Source: an uncultured Bacillota bacterium
GTDB lineage: Bacteria > Bacillota > Limnochordia > Limnochordales > ZCTH02-B6
DNA length: 12,396 nt
Direction of reading: 5' to 3'
NCBI GenBank assembly: GCA_937916565.1
Contig: CALFSR010000170.1
Coordinates: forward strand, 1-12,396
Shown here: positions 1-7,529 of the stretch, piece after piece
Layout: each line of letters begins with the position of its first letter
Position numbering within the stretch: the first letter of the stretch is position 1
Notes under the pieces: model-generated
Database searches by the model: none
What the model saw: only the letters and a program-made list of their open reading frames with translations
What the model was told of the DNA's origin: nothing
Program-made: the position numbers and the translations under genes

Positions 1-554
1 TAACCGTTGGCCTGGGCGCAGGCGGCGTCTCGCGGCGTATCGCCGATCACCACAACCCGTTCGAAATCCGTGCCGTAATACTCCCGCGCCCGCTCGAACC
101 CGATCCGCACCAGCTCCGCCCGGTCCATGGTGTCGCTCCCGAAGCCGCCGACGGGCAGCGGGTCGTTGATCCCGTGAGGCCCGAGCTTCACGCGAGCGCC
201 GGGCTCCAGGTTTCCCGTCCCCAATGCCGCGTACAGCCCATGGACCGGCGTACACCGCGCCAGCAGCTCAAGCACGCCCGGAGCCAGGCGCCCGGGGCGT
301 TTTTGCACCTCGTCCCGCAGGTAGTGGACATACGTATCCCACAGTTCCCGGCCCCAGGCGTCTTGGGGGTCGCGCCCGGCCCGCCGGAGCATGTCCTCAA
401 AGATGGCCGTGTCGGTCCGGCCCGCAGTATCGAGGCCGTCCCAGCAGTCTCCCGTGCCGTATAGATGCGTAAACGCCCGCACGATGGCGCGGCGTCCCGC
501 CCCTTCCCCCAGCACCAGCGTCCCGTCGAGATCGAAAAGAAGCAGCGTCCTCAT
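1..554 (-). CDS. HAD-superfamily phosphatase, C-terminus cut by window edge
   Basis: Reading leftward from an ATG at 554, 184 codons stay open to base 1, so the C-terminus lies outside the window. Motif I is FDLDGTL (residues 7-13, nucleophile Asp8, acid Asp10). Residues about 17-90 form a helical C1-type cap. Motif II is probably the Thr of LGTGN (residues 111-115), Lys123 is a candidate motif III lysine, and motif IV is VVIGDTPRD (168-176, Asp172 and Asp176). These fit a Mg-dependent HAD hydrolase of the phosphoglycolate-phosphatase type; the substrate cannot be told, though a sugar phosphate would suit the neighbours. The ATG follows the TGA of the ATP-grasp gene by only two bases, so it is the third gene of the operon starting at 2992 and translation is probably coupled. 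Confidence 0.9.
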   Translation of the reverse strand, partial: MRTLLLFDLDGTLVLGEGAGRRAIVRAFTHLYGTGDCWDGLDTAGRTDTAIFEDMLRRAGRDPQDAWGRELWDTYVHYLRDEVQKRPGRLAPGVLELLARCTPVHGLYAALGTGNLEPGARVKLGPHGINDPLPVGGFGSDTMDRAELVRIGFERAREYYGTDFERVVVIGDTPRDAACAQANG

Positions 555-556
555 GT

Positions 557-1954
557 TCAAGGGATTCGCTCCTGCACAGTCGATTCCTTGCCCTGACCCT
601 GCTCCCCGGCCGCCGCGGGCGCCGGACCAAAGCCGGCCAGAAACCGCGCGTAATCCATGGGCAACCCGTACACCGCCGGGTGGGTCATCTTGCCCGAGCG
701 GCCCGGCTTTGTGTTGACCTCGATGAGCCACACGCGGCCGCCCCGGTCGACACCGATGTCGACGCCCACGTCGCCCGCCCTCGGCGCCAAACGGTCGATG
801 GCCTGCAACAGTTGATGCACCAGGCGCAGGATCTCGGCGCGCAGCGGCGGCGCGCCCTCAGGCCGCGCCGCCCGCCGGGCGAAGGCGCGCCATGGGACGA
901 CCGTTCCGCCCTGGTGCAAGTTGGTCACAACCCGCCCCGGCAACGCCCGGCGCACCGTCATGCCCACGGTTTGCCAGCGCCCGGCACCGTCTTTGAGCAC
1001 CAGCACCCGGACGTCGCAGACGCCGCCCGCTACCCGAACCAGGTCCAGCCCTTGCTGGACGATCCAGACGTCTCTCCCAAGCCACGGTGCGAGAACGCCG
1101 GCGAGGGACGCGGCGGGCACCAGGCGTTCTCGTACTCGCCCCGGGCCGGCAACGCGGCAAAGGCCGGGCCCCGCCGCCGCCACCCGCACGACGCTGCGCC
1201 CCATGAAGCCGCCGGCCGGTTTGACGAAGACCACGCCCCAGCGGGCCAACATCTCCGCCACCGTTTCCCACGAGTCCAGGCGACGCGTTTCCGGTAAGTA
1301 CGGCCGCAGCTCGGGATAGGACGCGAGGTGGAGGTGCATGCGCCACTTGTCCGCGAGGTCCCCGTTGAAAACGGCGCAGCCCCGCGCCGAAAGCCGCTCC
1401 AAAAGGGCCTCGATCTGCTCCGGCGGCCCCGCGCCGATGGCACGATCAAAGACGACGTGCGGCAGCGGCAGCGGGCGGCGCACCCACCGTCCGCCCAAGA
1501 GCACCCGCCCCAACACGACTTTCAGGTCCCACAACACGTCCCTTGGCCCAAAGACGTACGCGAGGACGCCCCGCCGGCGCGCGGCGCGGGCGAACAGGCG
1601 GTAAGTACCGTGGCGCTGAACCGACAGAATCCCAACAACGGGACCTAGCTCGAGCTGGTGCGGCGTTTCGGCGGGCGGGTTCGCGAGGTCGTCCGGTGCG
1701 GCCGGTGCGAGGCGCATCCAGACGACGCCGGGAAAAGGCAGGTGCAACGCTCCCGCCGCGGCCGGGGACAACCATAGACCAAACCCCGGCGCCGGCGCCA
1801 CCCGGAGCAGGGCGACGACCCGCTGCGCCCCCAGGGCGACGGCGACCGGCGCGCCATCGCCGATGCCGAGCCACCGGGCGGCGGCGACCGAAGCCACGAG
1901 GTGGGTGGGAGCGATTCGCCGGTCGACACGGATCAGCACAGGCACCGCCGGCAT
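557..1954 (-). CDS. YheC/YheD-family ATP-grasp, endospore coat-associated protein
   Basis: The protein has 465 residues, near the usual length of B. subtilis YheD. Residues about 1-95 resemble the N-terminal domain of the family, VVGILSV (106-112) opens the central part, and FNGDLADKW (196-204) with LPETRRL (220-226) is typical of YheC/YheD. ATP-grasp features follow: FVKPAGGFMGRSV (243-255), IVQQGLDL (298-305), DVRVLVLKD (314-322) and the metal-binding end GVDIGVD...WLIEVNTKPGR (397-419, Glu412 and Asn414). The last 20 residues are Gln/Glu/Gly-rich and look disordered. Family members are linked to the endospore coat, but their reaction is not established. The ATG at 1954 is the first start after the preceding gene's stop, which lies in the same frame nine bases upstream. 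It is the middle gene of a three-gene unit and the strongest pointer to a spore context. Confidence 0.93.
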   Translation of the reverse strand: MPAVPVLIRVDRRIAPTHLVASVAAARWLGIGDGAPVAVALGAQRVVALLRVAPAPGFGLWLSPAAAGALHLPFPGVVWMRLAPAAPDDLANPPAETPHQLELGPVVGILSVQRHGTYRLFARAARRRGVLAYVFGPRDVLWDLKVVLGRVLLGGRWVRRPLPLPHVVFDRAIGAGPPEQIEALLERLSARGCAVFNGDLADKWRMHLHLASYPELRPYLPETRRLDSWETVAEMLARWGVVFVKPAGGFMGRSVVRVAAAGPGLCRVAGPGRVRERLVPAASLAGVLAPWLGRDVWIVQQGLDLVRVAGGVCDVRVLVLKDGAGRWQTVGMTVRRALPGRVVTNLHQGGTVVPWRAFARRAARPEGAPPLRAEILRLVHQLLQAIDRLAPRAGDVGVDIGVDRGGRVWLIEVNTKPGRSGKMTHPAVYGLPMDYARFLAGFGPAPAAAGEQGQGKESTVQERIP

Positions 1955-1963
1955 CCTCGACCA

Positions 1964-2992
1964 TCACCCCCCCGCCGGCACGGCCGCCCGTCGAGCCAAT
2001 CCCTCACAGGCGGCCTCGGCGTACACGTCCGCCGTCTGAGCCGCGATGCGGCGGATGTCAAACCGCTCGGCCACAAACTTCCTGCCCCACCGGCCGAGCT
2101 CCCTGCGCAGTCCGGCGTCCCGGGCCAGTTGCATGAGGGCCGCTCGGATGGGCCCGGGCGACGGCCGCATACCGCTCATGCGGCCGATGAAGTTGTCACG
2201 GGCGAGCCATTCGGCGTTCTCGGGCGTCAGCAGGCCGTCCCAGCCTTCACCCAGGACGAGGGCGGCGCACCCTGTCGCAAGGCCCTCCATCACCGCCCGG
2301 CCGGTCCCGACCACCACGTCGCATTCCGAAAGCCAAGCCGCCGGTTGGGAAAGCCAACCGACGAACTTGACCCACGGCGCTGCCGGCCGGTCGGACGCCA
2401 TGATCAACTCGACCCCATGCAAGTCCCGGACGGCATGGCACAAAGCCTCAACCCCCGGCCGGCGGCTCTGGTCGATGCGCCCCAGGTAGAGCACCCGCAG
2501 CCTCTCCCGTGCGGGCCGGTCACGTAAGGGGAAAGCGTCCAAATCGATGCCGTTTGGAACGACCCTTGTGCGCCCGCCCCGGGGGCCCATCACCTCCGCC
2601 AAGGTTTGCCACGGGCAAATGAGGCGCACCGCCTGGCGAAAAAACGGTTCGTACGCGGGGCGTATAAGGGTGCGGGCGTGACAGGTGATGACAAGCGGCA
2701 CTCCCGTCCGCTGCGAGAGCCTTGCACCCAGCGCAAAGGTGCGCTTGGAATGGGCGTGGATAACCTCGACGCAGAGCCGGCGGACGAGGCTGACGAGGTG
2801 CGGCGCGTCCCAACGGGTGGTGCACGGCACGCCGCCGGCCAAGGCGCGGGTATAGCGCCACTGGGCCAGCGTGCGCACCCGGCCGTTGACCACGTGAACC
2901 CGGTGCCCCTGCCGCATGAGCTCCTTGGCCAGGGAAAACACATGGGTCATCTGGCCGCTCGGGAAGTAGTGAGAGAGCATCAGCACCCGCAT
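1964..2992 (-). CDS. GT-B (GT4-like) glycosyltransferase
   Basis: The protein has 342 residues starting MRVLMLSHYFPSGQ. The N-terminal Rossmann half has the usual donor/acceptor groove pattern (HVFSLAKELMRQGHRVHVV, then VIHAHSKR at 78-84 and VITCHA at 101-106). The linker VVPNGIDLDAF (144-154) and LYLGRID (168-174) begin the C-terminal nucleotide-sugar half, as in glycosyltransferase group 1. In the EX7E region only the second acid is kept (Glu236 in VMEGLATG); position 228 is Val, so catalysis or sugar-phosphate contact may differ from canonical GT4 enzymes. An in-frame upstream extension to 3205 is rejected because it is Pro/Arg-rich and unlike any GT start. It is first in the operon with the YheC/YheD and HAD genes. 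Donor and acceptor are unknown. Confidence 0.9.
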   Translation of the reverse strand: MRVLMLSHYFPSGQMTHVFSLAKELMRQGHRVHVVNGRVRTLAQWRYTRALAGGVPCTTRWDAPHLVSLVRRLCVEVIHAHSKRTFALGARLSQRTGVPLVITCHARTLIRPAYEPFFRQAVRLICPWQTLAEVMGPRGGRTRVVPNGIDLDAFPLRDRPARERLRVLYLGRIDQSRRPGVEALCHAVRDLHGVELIMASDRPAAPWVKFVGWLSQPAAWLSECDVVVGTGRAVMEGLATGCAALVLGEGWDGLLTPENAEWLARDNFIGRMSGMRPSPGPIRAALMQLARDAGLRRELGRWGRKFVAERFDIRRIAAQTADVYAEAACEGLARRAAVPAGG

Positions 2993-3276
2993 GGGACACC
3001 CCACCCCCGCCACGACCGTCCACCGGAAAGTCCGGGTGCGACGCACTGGCCCCCGCTGGGACGCACCAGCCCCGGCCGGGCGACCCGTGCGGCCGGCACG
3101 TTGCCGGCGGCGCCCGCCGCCCTCTGGTTTCCATGGGTATGTACCCGGGGCGGCCGCCAACGCGGGAACCCGTTCCCGTTCTCCCGGCCGGCCAGGAGGG
3201 TGCATGGTGCAGCCGCTCTCATACCATGGAACCAGGCTCGGCCCTAAAGCCCGGCCTATGGAAGGGGGACCGCCGG
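2993..3276. promoter_or_regulatory. Divergent intergenic region between two glycosyltransferase units
   Basis: These 284 bp separate the minus-strand start at 2992 from the plus-strand start at 3277, so they must hold both promoters. I see no supported coding here. The region contains two inverted copies of a CATACC(C)ATGG element (3124-3141 and 3220-3235) and an inner dyad CGGGAAC-CC-GTTCCCG at 3163-3178. The plus-strand CATACCAT at 3220-3227 sits 49 nt before the 3277 start and resembles the CATA-type -10 of mother-cell sporulation sigma factors, but no convincing -35 is visible. An AGGAGGG at 3194-3200 is not followed by a sensible reading frame. Confidence 0.5.
3124..3235. repeat. Inverted pair of CATACC(C)ATGGA(A)ACCAG elements
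   Basis: CTGGTTTCCATGGGTATG (3124-3141) and CATACCATGGAACCAG (3220-3235) are reverse complements except for two one-base insertions in the left copy. They are separated by 78 bp and point outward toward the two divergent genes. Each carries CATA followed by ATGG. They could be divergent -10 regions, since CATA is at a sensible distance from the 3277 start, or two operator half-sites for a shared regulator. The central dyad at 3163-3178 lies between them. Confidence 0.55.
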
Positions 3277-4584
3277 ATGACGGGCGCTGCCCGGGCGCGG
3301 GGCGCCCGCCGCGCCGCTCCGCTGCCGGATCGGAGTGTGTGGGACCTCACCTTGCAGTCCCGCTGGACCAGGACCTTTGGCCGGCGGCCCGGCATGCCCG
3401 GCCGCTCGCCCTACATTCTTTACCGCGGACCCTTTTACACCCCGGGAGGCTATACCTACGAAGCCCGCACGCTGCTGGGCTGCTTCCTGAATGCGGGATT
3501 CACGGTCCGGACGGTGCCGCCGTCCCTTCGGCTGCTGCGCCACCCGGCGACCTTGCTCCGCCGGGCGCCGGAGCTGTACGACCTGCATGCACCGCTACGG
3601 GGACGCCGGCCCGTGGTCGAGCTCACCCACATGCCCGCTTCCTATTTCACCCCGCTCGCCCGGGGGGCCGTGCGCATCGGGCGCACCATGTTCGAAACCG
3701 ACCGGCTCCCTGCGGACTGGGTGCGGGCCTGCAACCGGATGGACGAGATCTGGGTGCCCTCGACGTTCAACGCCCGCACGTTTGCGGAAAGCGGGGTACG
3801 GCCGGAGAAGATCCGGGTGCTCCCCCTCGGCGTCGACACGCAGCGGTTTCATCCCGACGCGCCGCCCCTGCCCCTCCCGGGAGTGCGCGGGTTTGTGTTC
3901 TTGTCCAACTTCGCCTGGCAGCAGCGAAAAGGATGGCCGATCCTGGTCGAGGCTTTTGTGCGGGAGTTTAAGCGCGACGAAGACGTCACGCTTGTCCTCA
4001 AAACGATGCCCGTCTTTCACTCCCGGGACGCCGTGCGCCGGCAGCTTGACCGCTTTATCCGCCGGCTCGGCTTCACCCCCGGTGAAACCGCGCCCATCAT
4101 CCTGGACCAGCGGGTCCTCCCTAGCGAGGCCCTGCCCCGTTTGTACGCCGCCTGTGACGCCTTTGTCCTTCCCACCCGGGGCGAAGGCTGGGGCTTCCCT
4201 TTCCTTGAGGCGATGGCTTGCGGCAAGCCGGTCATCGGCACCGCCTGGAGCAGCCTGCTCGACTTCCTTCACGCCGGCAACGCGTACCTCATCGAGATCG
4301 AAGGACTCGAGCCCGTCCGGCGTCATGTCGAGCTCGCCCGTTTTTACCAGGGCCACCGGTGGGCCAAACCGAGCGTCGACCACTTGCGAGCCCTCATGCG
4401 CCATGTGGTGGAGCACCCCGATGAAGCCAAGGCAAAAGGCCACCGAGCCCGGACGGAGGTCCTAGAGCGCTGGGACGTCGGCGAGACGGCGGCTCGCTGC
4501 GTCGAGGCCTTGGCCGGTTGGGTCCGGATTGCCAGCGGCTCAAAATCGCCGGGTGAGCAGCAGCTCGACGTTCTCCATGGCTAG
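3277..4584 (+). CDS. GT-B glycosyltransferase (GT4-like), paralogue of the gene at 9336-10691
   Basis: The protein has 435 residues. The ATG at 3277 follows a clear ribosome site (GAAGGGGGA, 3261-3269, 7-nt spacing); in-frame ATGs at 3133 and 3226 have none. Residues 1-40 are Arg-rich and basic. PGGYTYEAR (56-64) is the glycine-containing N-terminal loop. RIGRTMFETDRLP (133-145), MDEIWVPSTFN (155-165) and VLPLGVDTQRF (181-191) are hallmarks of this GT group. QRKGWPILVEAF (216-227) begins the donor domain and GEGWGFPFLEAMACG (302-316) gives a complete EX7E pair, Glu303 and Glu311, implying an active retaining enzyme. It is monocistronic and its 3' end overlaps the convergent FkbM gene by 45 bp. 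The sugar donor is unknown. Confidence 0.93.
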   Translation: MTGAARARGARRAAPLPDRSVWDLTLQSRWTRTFGRRPGMPGRSPYILYRGPFYTPGGYTYEARTLLGCFLNAGFTVRTVPPSLRLLRHPATLLRRAPELYDLHAPLRGRRPVVELTHMPASYFTPLARGAVRIGRTMFETDRLPADWVRACNRMDEIWVPSTFNARTFAESGVRPEKIRVLPLGVDTQRFHPDAPPLPLPGVRGFVFLSNFAWQQRKGWPILVEAFVREFKRDEDVTLVLKTMPVFHSRDAVRRQLDRFIRRLGFTPGETAPIILDQRVLPSEALPRLYAACDAFVLPTRGEGWGFPFLEAMACGKPVIGTAWSSLLDFLHAGNAYLIEIEGLEPVRRHVELARFYQGHRWAKPSVDHLRALMRHVVEHPDEAKAKGHRARTEVLERWDVGETAARCVEALAGWVRIASGSKSPGEQQLDVLHG

Positions 4585-5346
4585 GAGCTCATCCGGAGAG
4601 GCAAGCCGCAGGGACGCGTCCGGCGGGTGGATGTAGCGCAGCGGAAAACCGAGCTGTTCTAGGTCGGCCAGAAACCGCTGCGGATCGTGGCCGAGCCCCC
4701 GCAAGCACGCCGGGGCAAACTCGACGATGAGCACGATGTGCGGGTTGTCCCGCAGCGTCCCGGTCATACCCCGGAACACGAACGGTTCCGCGCCCTGCAC
4801 GTCCATCTTCACCACGTCCACGCGGGTGCAGTCCTGGGTGGCCAGGTAATCGTCGAGGCGCGTGCACTCCACCTGGACGATGCGCGCCTCATCCTGAAGT
4901 TCCTCCAGCTGGTCCCGGCTAAGGAACTGGCCGACTTGGCTGCCGCCCTGGAAGTGCCGCAGGTCCGAAAAGGTCACACTGCCTGAGCGGTCCAGGACTG
5001 CCTTGCGCACCGGACGGACCCGGCCTCGGAAACCGTTGATGTGCACGTTGCGGCAGAGCAGAGGAAACGAAGTCGGGCTCGGCTCGAACGCGTACACCCG
5101 CCCGGTGGCCCCGACCGCCGCCGCCGCCAGCACGGTAAAGTACCCGATGTGGGCCCCGATATCCACCATGACCATGCCTTCGGCAAGAAATCGGCGCAGT
5201 ACGTGGGCCGTCCACGTTTCCCACTGCCCGTCCATGAGGATGCATTGCCCCACGGCCATGTCCCGGGTATCGACCACCATCTTGTGGCCAAAGATGGTCC
5301 TCGTCATCGCCTGGTAATCGCCGAGGTAAATCATCTCTCGCGTCAT
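4540..5346 (-). CDS. FkbM-family SAM-dependent methyltransferase
   Basis: The 268-residue protein shows the FkbM layout: SAM motif I MVDIGAHIGYFTVLAA (60-75), VYAFEPSP (84-91) with the acidic ribose-binding Glu88, and KMDVQGAE (180-187), the family signature following the beta strand that holds the motif IV Asp. LRDNPHIVLIVEF (198-210) completes the fold. FkbM enzymes commonly O-methylate sugars or polyketides, which fits methylation of a surface glycan here. The ATG at 5346 overlaps the previous gene's TGA as ATGA, and its ribosome site (CGGAGGAGG) lies inside the Arg codons that end that gene, so the two are translationally coupled. It is the last gene of the operon from 8674 and its end runs 45 bp into the opposing glycosyltransferase gene. 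Confidence 0.92.
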   Translation of the reverse strand: MTREMIYLGDYQAMTRTIFGHKMVVDTRDMAVGQCILMDGQWETWTAHVLRRFLAEGMVMVDIGAHIGYFTVLAAAAVGATGRVYAFEPSPTSFPLLCRNVHINGFRGRVRPVRKAVLDRSGSVTFSDLRHFQGGSQVGQFLSRDQLEELQDEARIVQVECTRLDDYLATQDCTRVDVVKMDVQGAEPFVFRGMTGTLRDNPHIVLIVEFAPACLRGLGHDPQRFLADLEQLGFPLRYIHPPDASLRLASPDELLAMENVELLLTRRF

Positions 5347-6209
5347 TCCCGTCGCCTCCTCCGCTCGCCTTGGCGCCTGGCCCGTCGGGACCGGTTAGGG
5401 CCGCGGGCCATCGCCTGCTGCCGGCCCAGCCGCCGGCGCCCGGCGGAGCACCCGGTTCTCCGACCGGCCCAAGGCCGGCTTCGCCGCGCCACGGCGCCCG
5501 GACGGTGCGGGCCCGGCGCCGGAGCTGCGGGGGCGGTCGGCGGCGGAACCGGCGACAACGGAAGGTCGGGGTGCGGCACGATGACTTCCCCAGGTAGGGG
5601 TTTCCTGGCGAGAATATGGCATTCAGGGACGTTAAAGGTGGCCAGGGTCGCCCGCACGATGGCGAAGCCTGCGGCCTCGTACGCCCGCACCCACTGGTTG
5701 ATGGTGAGTTGCGTGGTATGGGCCGGCTCGGGATCGGGAAACACGTGCGGGGTGACCGCCGCCACGTACCCGCCCGGCTTGAGCACCCGGCGTATCTCCG
5801 CCAGCGCCCGGCCATAGTCGTACGTATGCTCCATCACGTGCCGGCTGCACACGAGATCAAACGTTTCGTCGGGAAAAGGCAAGTCTTCCGCGAACCCCTG
5901 CACGATGTCGTACCCGGCGGCTCGGCCGGCCTGGACGGACGGCGCGTGCGGGTCAACGCCCCAGACGGCGTCGGCAACCTCCAGCAACAGGGGCAACTGC
6001 CGTCCTGCGGCGCTTCCGAGCTCAAGGCAGCGGCCGCCCAACCTCCCCAAGGGAGCCAGCAAGTGCCTGTAGGAAGCGTCGTCCATAGCCAGGGCCCGGG
6101 CGCGGGCGCCCGGGTCCTGGGCCAGGTAGGCTTCCGTCATGCGCCGGTGATGATCCTCGTTCAACGCCATGGAGAGACGCTGGAGATCAGCAATGTTTGG
6201 CTCAGGCAC
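5343..6209 (-). CDS. Class I SAM methyltransferase with Pro-rich linker and poly-Arg tail
   Basis: The 288-residue protein starts with GTG at 6209, after a purine-rich ribosome site (GAGGAGAGGTGAGGGG); the internal ATG at 6170 has none. The catalytic domain is of the Methyltransf_11/UbiE type: CLELGSAAGR (61-70), WGVDPHAP (83-90), AEDLPFPDETFDLV (107-120), RHVMEH (123-128) and RRVLKPGGYV (140-149). It ends near residue 205. Beyond lies a tail foreign to the family: a Pro/Ala linker (about 212-238) and then an Arg-rich segment with 20 Arg in the last 48 residues, ending RRRRRE. The final Arg codons also carry the ribosome site of the FkbM gene. Methylation of a sugar or sugar nucleotide is likely from context only. 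Confidence 0.9.
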   Translation of the reverse strand: MPEPNIADLQRLSMALNEDHHRRMTEAYLAQDPGARARALAMDDASYRHLLAPLGRLGGRCLELGSAAGRQLPLLLEVADAVWGVDPHAPSVQAGRAAGYDIVQGFAEDLPFPDETFDLVCSRHVMEHTYDYGRALAEIRRVLKPGGYVAAVTPHVFPDPEPAHTTQLTINQWVRAYEAAGFAIVRATLATFNVPECHILARKPLPGEVIVPHPDLPLSPVPPPTAPAAPAPGPHRPGAVARRSRPWAGRRTGCSAGRRRLGRQQAMARGPNRSRRARRQGERRRRRE

Positions 6210-6218
6210 GGTTTCCCC

Positions 6219-7529
6219 TCACCTCTCCTCGGTCTGAAACTGGTCGGCCCCCGCCCGCCGGCGGCGCTGCGGGCGGGCGATCGCCCCACGGCGCCTGCGG
6301 CGCCGGCGGACTGTCGTCGCCCAAGCGCGGCGGATCAGCCGCAGAAACTGCGCTTCCAGCATGGGTCCCACGAACCGGTGGGCGTAGTTCGCGTGGCCGG
6401 CCGCGCCCAGCTGTTGAAGCCGGCCGGGATCCCTCAGGAGTTGGACGATAACGTGCGCCATGTGGTCGTAGTCCACGTCGGCAAAAAGAACGGCATGCGG
6501 TCCGGCTGTTTCGGCGACCGCCGCACGGGCTAGAGCGGCGACCGGTTTTCCCAGCGCCTGGGCCTCCAGGATGGGCACGCAAAATCCCTCGTGCTCGCTG
6601 AGGGAGAGGAAGACGTCACACAACTGGTAGTAGGCTTTGAGGACGGGCAGGGGCACCTTGCCATGCAGCAGGACAACGTTGTGCAACTGGTGCTTGTCGA
6701 CGAATTCTTGGATCTCGCGTTCGTAGGCGCCCAAGGCCGGATGTCCGCCCCCGATCCAGACGAACCGGACGGGCGGGTGCAGGCGCCGGCACGCCTCCGC
6801 CAACCGCACGAAATGGTGCAGTCCTTTGTTGGGCACGCGGCGTCCGACGAACAGGACGACGCCCGCCGCCCCCGTCGCGGCCAGCGCTTGTCCCGGTGCA
6901 GGGTCGGCCGGAACCCGCAGCAGCGCCTCGGTCTGGTGGAAGGGCGGGAGCACGCTGGCGCGCTGGGGGGAAGCCCCGGCCTCAAGCAGCTCCCGCAAGC
7001 TGAAGGAGGAGTCGGCGGTGCAGTGGGTACATAAGCGTACCAGGCGCTCCGTTTGGGCGCGCCCCTCCTCCAGGGACGCCGCGACGGCCGGCGAGAAAGG
7101 TGCGAAAAATCCGGGCGGCGTGACGTTGTGGTAGCGCAGTATCCGGACGCGCCCGCGGTGGCGGTGCAGAAGCGCCTCGCCCTCGGGCCAGTGGATCCCG
7201 TGATGATAGATCAGGACCTGGGCTCGGGCCGCCTCGCTCAACGGGCGTACATAGGGCGCCCAGGCCGGCTCGAACCGGGACGCGTGCAGCGTCGGCCGCA
7301 GGCCGTGCCGGCGCAACACCTGGTATTCCGTCCAGGCGTCGATGCCCGTCGCGTCCGCCGCTTCCAAAGACGGCAGCACGATGGCGACCGAACGGGGCGC
7401 CGGCCCTGGCCGCGGCCTGCGGTACCGTCGCCGGCGGCGATACCGGTTTGCCCTGTCGTCCCGGGGCGCGTGCTCCCGTCTCGGCCAAACGGCGGGGCTT
7501 TCGCGCGCGCCGCCTTCTACAGCCGTCAT
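6219..7529 (-). CDS. GT-B glycosyltransferase with Arg-rich N- and C-terminal extensions
   Basis: I place the start at the ATG at 7529, which forms an ATGA overlap with the stop of the upstream gene and has GGGGGAG nine bases before it; this gives 436 residues. An ATG at 7538 is possible; one at 7706 would lie deep inside the upstream gene. Residues 1-46 are basic with RYRRRRRYRRPRP at 29-41. The GT core runs about 47-400: VAIVLPSLEAADATGI, ILRYHNVTPP (130-139), VVLFVGRRVPNKG (224-236), FVWIGGG (256-262), and SEHEGFCVPILEA (311-323) with a complete EX7E pair, Glu314 and Glu322. The C-terminus has seven consecutive Arg (408-414) and four more (422-425). It is second in the four-gene operon. 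Confidence 0.9.
   Translation of the reverse strand: MTAVEGGARESPAVWPRREHAPRDDRANRYRRRRRYRRPRPGPAPRSVAIVLPSLEAADATGIDAWTEYQVLRRHGLRPTLHASRFEPAWAPYVRPLSEAARAQVLIYHHGIHWPEGEALLHRHRGRVRILRYHNVTPPGFFAPFSPAVAASLEEGRAQTERLVRLCTHCTADSSFSLRELLEAGASPQRASVLPPFHQTEALLRVPADPAPGQALAATGAAGVVLFVGRRVPNKGLHHFVRLAEACRRLHPPVRFVWIGGGHPALGAYEREIQEFVDKHQLHNVVLLHGKVPLPVLKAYYQLCDVFLSLSEHEGFCVPILEAQALGKPVAALARAAVAETAGPHAVLFADVDYDHMAHVIVQLLRDPGRLQQLGAAGHANYAHRFVGPMLEAQFLRLIRRAWATTVRRRRRRRGAIARPQRRRRAGADQFQTEER

Noticed and set aside
2993..3205. 71-residue N-terminal extension of the glycosyltransferase at 1964-2992
   Set aside because: The extension is Arg/Pro/Gly-rich and precedes a typical GT start (MRVLMLSHYF). 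It would also cover most of the divergent promoter region.
2991..3971. 326-codon plus-strand open frame, with AGGAGGG at 3194-3200 ahead of ATG/GTG at 3204/3207
   Set aside because: It overlaps the glycosyltransferase gene in another frame, is Pro/Arg/His-rich without any domain, and the spacing to the ATG is too short. High GC makes such frames common.
3491..4465. 324-codon plus-strand frame inside the glycosyltransferase gene
   Set aside because: Ser/Pro/Arg-rich composition and no motifs; the overlapping frame has a complete GT-B pattern.
5616..6533. 305-codon plus-strand frame opposite the methyltransferase and glycosyltransferase genes
   Set aside because: It runs antisense across two genes with clear motifs and shows no domain of its own.
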